A stretch of 64,000 nucleotides of DNA. Source: Anaspis maculata. Taxonomy: Eukaryota; Arthropoda; Insecta; Coleoptera; Scraptiidae. Below the pieces are notes generated by a model. That model saw nothing but the letters and a program-made list of their open reading frames with translations, was not told the DNA's origin and ran no database searches. Of the stretch, positions 1 through 10,192 are shown one piece after another. The DNA lies in the NCBI GenBank assembly GCA_949128115.1, contig OX421963.1, positions 57,841,306 to 57,905,305 on the forward strand, given 5' to 3'. Both the position numbers and the translations under genes were made by a program. Numbering within the stretch: the stretch's first letter is position 1; each line of letters opens with the position of its first letter.

Positions 1-204
1 TGCAAAATTTGACGTTCCCTCACGAGGGGACGCTGTGAAATATAAATTACCTGTGTAGCATGTTGAAGCCCCAGCATCTCAGCTTATTCATGAAAATATT
101 TTTGGAAATGAAGACAAAGCTCAAGAAAGTTGAACTAGCTCCCTATCTCCTAATAAATTAGAATTTATCAAAAATAAAGCGCCACCAACCGATATTGTGC
201 CATG
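1..204. other. unannotated flank
   Basis: AT-rich sequence with no supported gene. Weak similarity to the reverse complement of about 2495-2535 suggests that the neighbouring palindrome may begin somewhat further out than I have drawn it. Confidence 0.4.
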
Positions 205-2490
205 AGTTTGCAATATTCGTATCACTCAAATTCATTTAGACGCGGTTGTAGATTAACGGTAGGTTGTTATAGTGGGGGGGTTAGCGGAATGGTCTGTGCA
301 TTTTGTGATCAAAGCATGAAATTTGGCATACTTGTTCAGAAGACCCTCCTTTGCAATTCCAGATGTGGCGCCACGCGAGATTTTGCGTCAGAGACACTGT
401 ATTGCGGTTAATATACTTGCTAGGGGTAAATTCTGCAAAAATGGTTCCTGGCCGGTCTCTGGTACCGCGGTCTGTATTTTTTAGTTCTGTTTAGTTGAAA
501 CTACATGTATAAATGAGTGAGAAGTACATTTCCACAAGCAAAGTTTCAAATGCTGCCTTTATACGTTGTTTCAATACATTTTAAGGCCAACTTTGTTTTA
601 GTACAGGAAACATGGTAAAAAAATTGCCAAAATCTCGGCAAAGATATGAACGTCCTGAAAATTTGATATTCTGTCCAGAATTATGTGCCTTACTACATAT
701 CTAGAATCGCCAAAGGTCGCACCCCGAGGCTTCTGGTTATTGGAGGAAGGATAAAAAATTGCAACTCAAAATGAAAGGTATAGAACCCGATGGAACCCGA
801 CAATCCGATAGATGCAAATACGTCGTAGTTCGACGCATCACAACCAGTTGATACAATTTTGGCACAAAAAGTGTCGATCATTGTTGAAGGGGGGTCGCGG
901 GGGAGGGCGAAACTCGGCTGGGTGGCTCTTTTTCTTCCTGGGCCATGAAGAATCGATCACGACAAGATTGTTATCTTTTCCGACTAAATTCAATGTCCTG
1001 AACTTGAATCCGATGTATGACTTTGGACAAAAACAAGTTCAAACAAGTTAACTTGAGAAAACCTGTTTTTTCTTTGACAATTTTCACAAAACTTTTTATT
1101 ACTGTAAGAGGTATTTATCTTTGAAAATATCTCAAAGGTCATTAGACTGAACTGTATTCTTCATGAAAATCATCCATTCGATTTGTAACTTTGTTTTTCG
1201 AGGTAGGAAAAATCGATTTGAACTTTAGTCGGCACTGCCCGGCGTCTACTAATGACCAAAACACTACAGCATGCACCTTCAAGTAATAACTCAATACTCT
1301 GCATTGCGATTTATGACGATTTTGTTTATGTTATAGGGAATTCAGTTCTGCACAGATCCTCGAACTTTCAAAGATGAGTTATAGTTTTTCAGATAGTTTG
1401 GGCTATTTTCATTTAAAGATGCATGGTGTAGTGTTCTGGTCATTAGTAGACGACGGGCTGTGCCGACTAAAGTTCAAATCGATTTTTTCTATCTCGAAAA
1501 ACAAAGTTACAGATCGAATGGATGATTTTCGTGAAGAATACAGTCCAATCTGATGGCCTCTGAAATATTTTCAAAGATGAATGCCTCTAACAGTAAAAAA
1601 AAGTTTTGTGAAAATTGTCAAAGAAAAAACTGGTTTTCTCAAGTTAACTCGTTTGAACTTGTTTTTGTCCAAAGTTATACATCGGATTCAAGTTCAGGAC
1701 ATTGAATTTAGTCGGAAAAGATACCAATCTTGTCGTGATCGATTCTTCATGGCCCAGGAAGAAAAAGAGCCACCCAGCCGAGTTTCGCTCTCCCCCGCGA
1801 CCCCCGTTCAACAATGATCGACACTTTTTGTGCCAAAATTGTATCAACGGGATGTGATGCGTCGAGCTATGACGTATTTGCATCCATTGGATTGACGGAT
1901 TCCATCAGGTTCTATACCTTTAATTTTGAGTTGCAATTCTTTACCCCCCCTCCAATAACTCGAAGCCTCAGGGTGCGATTATTGGCAATTTTAGATATGT
2001 AGTAGGGCACTTAATTCTGAACAGAATATCAAATTTTCAGAACGTTCATATCTTTGCCGAGGTTTTGGCAATTTTTTACCATGTTTCCTGTACTAAAACA
2101 AAGTTGGCCTTAAAATGTATTGAAACAACGTATAAAGGCAGCATTTAGAACTTTGCTTGTGAGAATGCACTCCTCACTCATTTCTACATGTAGTTAAGGC
2201 TAAACAGAACTAAAAAATACCGACTGCGGTACCAGAGACCTGCCAGGAACCATTTTTGCAGAGTTTACCCCTAGCAGGTATATTAACCGCAATACAGTCC
2301 CTCTGGTGCGAAATCTTGCGTGGCGCCACATCTGAAATTGCAAATGAGGGTCTTCTGAACACGTATGCCAAATTTCATGCTTTGATCACAAAATGCACAG
2401 ATCATTCCATTTTTGGCCGTTAACCCCGCCACTATTAGAGGAAAGTATTCTGAAATTGGAATTTTAAATGGATTCAATATACGCATAACG
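205..2490. mobile_element. long palindromic (foldback) element
   Basis: Two arms of about 1.1 kb mirror each other around position 1347. Matching pairs of positions sum to about 2695 throughout, for example 693-881 against 1814-2002 and 812-1051 against 1644-1883. The inner part (about 600-2095) is homologous to the separate element at 7645-9296, including its end motif TAGTACAGGAAA. The outer 400 bp of each arm (about 205-598 and 2097-2490) is absent from that second copy. The apparent small reading frames in the arms occur in both copies only because the DNA is repeated, and none resembles a protein family. I could not define a target-site duplication. Confidence 0.8.
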
Positions 2491-3401
2491 GACATAACAT
2501 TATATCAATTTTTGGTTTCTGTTATTTGACGTAGAACAAAATATGGCCTGCTATTGGTCAGCGCAGTCTGCTTGGAAATACTACTTTTCATTACCGGGGA
2601 TGGGATCAGGTCAGGATCAAGTTGCACCGCGATCGCTCAGTGATCGCTCCCATTTTGAAATAGGTCGCCAGAGAGTAGATATCAAGAACATACCCACTTC
2701 AAACCACATTCACCACGAACCTCCCCTATAAAATACTTTCCCTGCACGATTATTCAAAGAAAGAAAAAAACTTTCCTTGAACAATTTTTTCCGTAGTTTC
2801 TGAATATGTCAAGTATTATTTTTCATTTCGTGCCATATACCTACAGAGTGTCATATTTTTTGCATTTTCTCGAAACTCTTTATATTTTATCCCTACACAT
2901 TGCACTCGATGCACATTGCCATTTTGATTACAAATATGCATTACACTTCTAGATTTTTCTGAGAAAAAAATCGAAAATTCACAATGGCACCTCAAAAAAC
3001 AGTTCTCATAATGATGAATTCATTTCAAAAATCAAATATGTCCCGGATCCCGGATATTTCATTACTTAGGCTTAGGTCATTGTAGAGTATGAATAAATGG
3101 AATAAATGGAATTCATCATTCTGAAAGAAATATATTTTTTGAGATGTACTTCTTACCAAGCTACTTTCTAAATGTGTTAAGGTCGCAAAGTTGAGGTACC
3201 TATCTGTGATGAGTGGATTCAAATCTCATCTTTTGAGAAGAAGTAATAAAACACGAAACTTCAAAGGCTTGCGGCCCCGGTTTTGGTTCAAGAGATAAAT
3301 CTGGGCCACCATCTGGAATTGATGACGTCACCTAGGTAAAACGGCACAATTTCCGGCAAAACGTCTGACCAAGCAAGGCTCCAAGCCACGTGAGAAAGGT
3401 A
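2491..3401. other. unannotated stretch
   Basis: AT-rich intergenic sequence. No supported reading frame, repeat unit or terminal inverted repeat was found. Confidence 0.35.
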
Positions 3402-4320
3402 CGGGGTGTTTATAAGAAACTGTGATCGCGGCAGGCATGGGTCAGGTCGAAAAACGCAGTAACAGACGCAATATGCGATATTCAGCTGCACGAGTTGCGC
3501 CGTAGGTTCGCAAAGCTAGGGGATGGAACTCATGCGTCTGCGCGATCTAGGAAAAGTCAAAACTTGCAGATTTTCAGCCATCGATTTAACAAAGGAAAAA
3601 AGAAGACAAGAAACTCCTGACTTCCATGCTAGATTATGTGGAATAATGTTGTCCATGTGCATTGCTGTCGAAAAAATGAATTCCGCGCGTAGTGTTCCGA
3701 AAAGAACGAAAAAGCCGTTTTCAGTGTATAACTGGTTGCCTAGAAGGTGATGTTTTTTGGGAACACACATGAAATGAAACTGTAATGTTCTTTTCGTACG
3801 GTTTTTGCAGCCAGGCACTCAACAAACTGCCCGTCATTTTTGAAAAAAAAAAACAGAAAACACAAAACCTCTGATATATTATACATATAACCCGATAAAA
3901 TTTTAGTTACCATTTGTTTACATGCAGTTTCATGCCACTGACAGACAGGACGGCAAACGTAAGGCAGAGAAGGATACCAGAAGTAGGGCGGTATTTTCAA
4001 AAACACACCAACTGATAAACACGTTACCATATTTTCGCTCATTGTGTATCTAAAACTGATCCATCATTGCTGGTTTTAAACACAATGAAATATCAAGAAA
4101 CACTCTTTCTTCCATAGCTTATTCGAAAGTTTCATTTCCAGCCGTTTCAATAATAGACAATGTTGAAATTACGCTTTTTACATGTGTTAGCATACGGCAC
4201 TATTCTCAAATCCCCTAGCATAGTTGCGCCAGCGCAGAAATGGCACTGAATTTCGCCTATTGTAGTGATCGAAAGCGGACTCCAAAGGCGATGCGATCAC
4301 AGTCGTTTATAAACACTCGG
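3402..4320. mobile_element. TA-flanked foldback/MITE, about 0.9 kb
   Basis: The ends CGGGGTGTTTATAA and TTATAAACACTCGG are inverted repeats flanked by TA on both sides (3400-3401 and 4321-4322). The similarity continues inward: CTGTGATCGC near the ends and GCTAGGGGAT about 110 bp in. The TA duplication points to the Tc1/mariner superfamily. No transposase is seen. Confidence 0.6.
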
Positions 4321-5817
4321 TATTAATAAGAGCCGTGAAAATTTTCCGCCCAAAATCATGGGAAATAATATAACTCATATTTTAAATTTTTAAAATTTGA
4401 TTATTCAAACGCTTAGATCTGAAGAACTGTCAAAGCAATCCTCAATCCATGTGCACCAAAAAAGTTTGGTTTTTGATGTTCTAACTTTTGCTTCTAAACT
4501 GAAATCGATATCTGCAACGATTACAGAGACATAGGCAAAAAAAACCTGAAATTTGCAGACACTTGAGACATTTTCCAATATGGCGGCCGTAGCACATGGT
4601 TGATCACCGGGGACTTTCAGTACGTTCACCAGAAGCACTATCACTGTACCAAGTCCCCTTCCATTGTGAACCAAAAAGGACTGCACTAAATATTAAGGTT
4701 GTAAATCATTGGATCATTAAAAAATTTTATGATATACCTAACACGTCAAAATGACAATTATTGAGAGTCGAGATTGACAGTCCTAAAGTTGACCCTCCGG
4801 TACTGTGAAATTCTGGCTCCAGCTTTTTACGTCGAAATCGGCCAAGTTTTGTATCCAGTTTATGTATCGACATCGTTGGTATTTCTTTTACAAATAGGGG
4901 AAACCGATGCATAATGGTCACCCTATATAAGGATGAACCACCATAATTCTGGAACTTAGAGGTCTGCCGTTAAAAAAAAATAACAAATCAACACCTCACT
5001 AGATTATGGTCTCTGTTTGTGTAGGTATCCTTTTTTCGCTGAAATTTTACTCCACCGGAAGTTTTTTGGTAAAAGGCTGAAAAAGTGGAAATATCTATCT
5101 AGCCCTCTGAGCATTGGTGAAATTTCCGTACTTTTATAGAAGATTATTGCGAAAATCCAAAGAATCTCGTCTAGGCGAAGCCTTGAATACGTGATTACAT
5201 TTATTTTTACATATGCGTATAAATAGAGTAAAGTCATAAAGTTTCATAGTTGTACCTAGATCTGGTGTCAAACTTGAATTACAAGCCTATTTGGCAAAAT
5301 AAATGAAGCTTTATGATAACCTAGACAAAATATAAAAATTATCGACCAAAAGGCAGAAGTTAAGGTGGACACTGACAGTGATTGGTCCATTTTCATTAGC
5401 GTTTCTTTAGCTGTTTACACCTCCGCCGACTAAGTATGAATCGGACTTATCTCTCGGTAATCGAATACGCAACTTGTCAAGCGTCCTCAAGAAAAAAATT
5501 CAAGAAATTTTTCTTTCACTGATGACTTGATCAGACCTCAAAGGCCGAAGTTCAACGTTTATGACTTATGAGGTTTGCTCCTGGCTTTGACGTTCACTGG
5601 CAGGTATAAAGACTTTATTTCTGTGGTTTGGTTCCTTGGAAAATGATTGCTCGCGCAATGAATAAAAACACACATTATTCTGCAGTGCACCTCAACTCAA
5701 GCTCACCTTGGAGTTTCAACAGCCGCTTTAAACCCTGCTCCCCTGCTTGAGGTCTGTCCATCAAATATTTGACTTTATCCTTCATCGACTCATTTCAGTC
5801 TACATACGAAGGATTAA
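4321..5817. other. unannotated stretch
   Basis: No gene or repeat I can support. The short reading frames here lack codon bias, domain motifs and splice context. Confidence 0.35.
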
Positions 5818-6074
5818 GGGCTGAATTTCAAGTCCGACTTGCAACTGATGCAAATTTGCACGATGTCAAAATGTCAAAACGGTCAATTTGAATTTCGATT
5901 CACCTCAAGAGTTCCGAATCTCAACCAAAAGCAGGAAACGTTTTCACTCCCTTTTTTGTTGTCTTCCCTTTGCCATGGAAGTTTAAAGCCAAGACAGCTT
6001 TAAATCGACGTGAAAGTTCGACATTTTTTTGACGTTTGATAATGCAACCGCAAGTCGGACTTGAAACTGAGCCC
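5818..6074. mobile_element. Harbinger-like MITE
   Basis: Inverted termini GGGCTGAATTTCAAGTCC and GGACTTGAAACTGAGCCC are flanked by TAA direct repeats (5815-5817 and 6075-6077). A 3-bp TWA duplication is characteristic of the PIF/Harbinger superfamily. The element is 257 bp and non-coding. Confidence 0.65.
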
Positions 6075-6224
6075 TAATGGCTCTAATGCGAAACTAAGAC
6101 TGAAGGTGGATTTTGCTCGCAAAAAATAAGAATAAAAATAGAAATTACGATAAGAATAAAAATGAGAAAATGTTGAAAATGAGCTTTCAGATTCAAGTGT
6201 TTATGCTCCAAAATAAAAAATAAC

Positions 6225-6830
6225 AATATCGAGATATTTGGGTTGAAACATCTCGAAATCGCCACTTTCCAGGGCCTAAAATTAAAATTCATCAAAACAA
6301 TAAAATGAGTGCCCTCAACTGGAATGAGTTTTCTGGGTGTTTACAGTTGAAAAAAATCATCATTATGCTGAGAAACATGAAAATTTTCAGGAAAAAGCAA
6401 TTAGGGCTCTGGAAAGTGGCGGTTTTGAGATGTTTTCCAAAGTTTCAAACGTTTCCGAATTTCTCGAAAATAAAGCCTCTAATGAAAATTTTGCAATAAG
6501 TAGTAACTTTTCTCTTTACATTGAACGTAGAATCCAAAAATTGAAACCATTTCCAAAATAATTCCGGGGGGGTTGAAAATAGGGCGAAAAGGGGAAGGGT
6601 ATCCCCTATCATCTTTGCCCCTAAAAATATTTGATGAGATGCGTTATTATTGTTCAATAGAGATCTGTTTTAGTAAACTTTGATTTGAATTTGGATAAAA
6701 TCGGTTGAACGATTCAAAAGTTATGCAAAAAAACTGTTTTTAAAAACAACTTTGAAGGCCTGTATCTTCATCACTATACGTTTGCGAGGGTATGTTTATC
6801 GGGAAAAGTCCCCTTATTTTTCAATTTTCT
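6225..6830. mobile_element. half-copy of the CAGGATGTTCG palindromic element
   Basis: This stretch is co-linear with about 37400-37960 of the complete palindrome at 36984-38062. Shared blocks are CGAGATATTTGGGTT, CCTCAACTGGAAT, GGGCTCTGGAAAGTGGCG and GAACGTAGAATCCAAAAA. Only one arm is present, so it is a truncated, diverged relic. Confidence 0.65.
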
Positions 6831-7512
6831 ATCTCCCTGTGAATTTTGTAACACTTATACCGGGACGCCTGTACATGTACCGACTGCAGGATATTTATTC
6901 ATGCAAAAAAGAATTTCTTTCGCCACTCCTGTTGAATCGTTTCCGACAATGACGGAGATGCTACGTATCGCCACTTTTTTCCAGAAACCACCCACTTCGA
7001 CTTCCTCCTCCATTCCTATATCAATTAAAGTGAAATGAAATTAATTAAATTATAGAAGTGTCGAGAATGTCATGTTTGCACCAGGACACACCTTTACAAA
7101 GGGCAACAGTTCCCTGTAAATTAATCCCTAGGAAGTTTAGCCATTAGTTAATTAAAAAGCACTCGTGTGTGGTTTATTTATTCAAGTGGGAAATTGCAAT
7201 TTTTAGATTCAATCCAAGATACATTTTTGCATATGAAATTATTATTCAGGTCAATATCCTGGAGAGTGAGACATCCTGGATGTTGCCAATAACCGACAAA
7301 GTTTGGTCGCGTAGTTTTCGCTGTGTCAACATCTACACCGGAAATCCAGAATTCAAATTAATTTAAAATAAACAAAGAATTAAAAGTCGTACCTGAGGTG
7401 ACCAATTACTTTTTGTGTGATGATAATAATAACGTAGGCATTTATTTAAAATGCCAAATGCCATTACACATTTCAATAATAAGTCAATATCAGCAATAAA
7501 TAAAATACCATA
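6831..7512. other. unannotated stretch
   Basis: No supported gene. It runs to the TA at 7511-7512 that marks the left edge of the giant foldback. Confidence 0.3.
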
Positions 7513-7644
7513 GTGCTAACGGTACGCAAAAAAAAGTGGCATTTGATGGTACAAGCAAGCCACTTTGCATATTTGTTGTTTAAACCCATTAGAAAAATTT
7601 GACCCGCAGTTCCTAAAAATTCATCCCTTAGGACCCGAAATTTG

Positions 7645-9296
7645 TAGTACAAGAAAGATAGATTTCAACCTCGGAATAAATATGGACGTCGTGAAAATTT
7701 GATATTCTGTTCAGAATTGAGTGCTATACAACATATCCAAAATCGCCAAAAATCGCACCCGGGGGTTTTGAGTTATTGGAGGGGGGGTAAAAAATTGTAA
7801 CTTAAAATGGAGGGGATGAAGCCCGTCAATCAATTGGAAGCAAATACGTTATGATTCGACGCATCATAGCCCGTTGATACCATTTTGGCACAAAAAGTGT
7901 CGATTACTGTTGAAGGGGGGTCGTGGGGGGGCGAAGCTCTGCTAGGTGGTCCATTTTGTTTTTCTGGCCATGTAGAACCGATCACGACAAGTTTGGTATT
8001 TTTTCCGACTAAATTCAATCTCCTGAACTCGAATCCGATGTGTAAATTTGGATGAAAACAAGTTTGAACAAGTTAACTTGAAAAAACTTGTTTTTTCTTT
8101 GACAATTTTGAAGAATTTTTTTTTCACTGTTAGAGGTATTCATCTTTCAAAAATTTCCAGGGGTCATTGGATTGAAGTGTATTATTCACGAAAATCATCC
8201 ACTTAATGTATAATTTTGATTCTCGAGTTCAAAAAATCGATTTGAACCTGAGCCAGCTCGGCGCGTCGTCTACTACTGACCAGAACACTAGAGCATGCAC
8301 CTTTCAATGAAAATAGCTCAAACTTTCGAAGAGATAAGAACTTATCTTTGAAAATTTGATTATATGTGTAGAATTGAATTCTCTATAACATAAACAAAAT
8401 CGCAATGAATCGCACTGCAGGATTTTGAGTTATTCGAGGAGAAGGATAACATTTTCTCAAGATTTGTGCTCTATGAACTGTTACCTCTCCCCTCAAGTAA
8501 CTCAAAACCCTGCAGTGCGATTTATGGTGGTTCTGTTTATGTTATAGGGAATTCAATTCTGCACAGATAGTCAAATTTTCAAAGATGAGTTGTTATCTCT
8601 TCGAAAGTTTGAGCTATTTTCATTTCAAGGTGCATGCTGTAGTGTTCTGGTCAGTAGTAGACAACGCGCCGAGCCGGCTCGGGTTCAAATCGATTTTTTG
8701 AACTCGAGAAACAAAATTATACATTGAGTGGATGATTTTCGTGAAGAATACACTTCAATCTAATGCCCCCTGAAAATTTTTCGAAGATGAACACCTCTAA
8801 CAGTAAAAAAGAAATTCGTCAAAATTGTCGAAGAAAAAACAAGCTTTTTCAAGTTAACTTGTTCAAACTTGTTTTCATCCAAATTTAGACACCGGATTCG
8901 AGTTCAGAAGATTGAATTTAGTCGGAAAAGATACCAAACTTGTTGTGATCGGTTCTACATGGCCAGAAAAACAAAATGGACTACCTAGCAGAGCTTCGCC
9001 CCCCCACGACCCCCCTTCAACCGTAATTGACAATTTTTGTGTCAAAATGGTATCAACGGGATATGATGCGTCGAATCATAACGTATTTGCTTCCAATGAA
9101 TTGACGAGTTTTATCCCCTCCATTTTAAAGTTGCAATTTTTTACCCCCCCTCCAATAACTCAAAACCCCCGGGTGCGATTTCTGGCGATTTTGGATATGT
9201 TGTAGAACACTCAATTCTGAACAGAATATCAAATTTTCAGGACGTCCATATTTTTTCCGAGGTTTTGCAGATTTTTTTACTATTTTTCCTGTACTA
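7645..9296. mobile_element. palindromic element with TAGTAC ends (nested)
   Basis: A palindrome of 1652 bp centred near 8465. It starts TAGTACAAGAAAG, ends TTTCCTGTACTA, and is flanked by TTG on both sides (7642-7644 and 9297-9299). The opposite arm of the giant foldback, near 26590, carries the same flanks joined without the element and with a single TTG, which supports a 3-bp target-site duplication. It is homologous to about 600-2095. Small reading frames in the arms are repeat-borne and have no recognisable family. Confidence 0.8.
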
Positions 9297-10192
9297 TTGG
9301 GGAGGGGGAGGGAATACTATGAAAAAATACCGAACTTTTTCATTCAAACCTGTTGAGGCGTGTTTGGTGTCAAAACTATACAGGGTGTCCCAGAATTAGC
9401 GTGCAATACTTCACCAGCAGATTCTACGGCTGAATATAAGAAGAAAAGTTCCTATAAACATAGGTCGAAAAATGCTTCATAAGCGAGCTACAGCCCTCTA
9501 AAAGTAGTACCCTGAAGATGGTTTTTATTCAATATCTTCGAAACTGTTGACAGCAGAACCATGAAATTTTGCAAATTGGCCAATCTTCTGATGTCTAATA
9601 ATATGCAATAATAAAAATTTCAAAATTCTATCCAGAAATAGGTCAGACTTCAAGGGGTGGGGGGTGAAATCACCCCAACTTTTTGAAGTGTCGTTTTTTT
9701 GAAACTTAAGCATGAAGTTATGAAACTTTAAAGCATTTTGCATGAAAAAGGTCCTCTTGTTCAACTCCGATAGGAAGCACCGTTCTTGAGTAAAATCGAT
9801 TTGAAAATTACCCTACCTGTCATAAAAATTCATAATGAAATTACAAAAAAAAAAAAATTGAGTGTAGGCCATGGAACACGCTACTAAGTTTGGGAAAAAA
9901 TAATTAAGACAGGGTGACAGATTCATGAAATAAGTGACAGTGTGTTTGAAAGTTGTGTTAAAGGGGTTTCTGATGCGACTAAAAAAGTTGTTGACGGGAA
10001 TAGGTTTAATTTTATTTTTTTCGTCAAGTAGAAACTCCTCCAAGAAAAAATGTACGGGCAATGCTATCAAATATATATATATATAATCATATCCCTTTTT
10101 TACCCGTCAAGGTGTAAAGGTGCAAAAAATTACATTTCATTTTGATTTCATTAACAATTTCAACAAAATTTTAAACTTAAATTAAATTCTTG

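Noticed and set aside
812..1883. Mirrored 79- and 62-residue frames that look like conserved proteins
   Set aside because: They are conserved only because the palindrome repeats the DNA. Related frames at 7.8-9.2 kb differ by frameshifts, and no domain is recognisable.
3516..4042. Overlapping 100-residue frames on both strands
   Set aside because: They lie inside a TA-flanked foldback element and lack any family signal.
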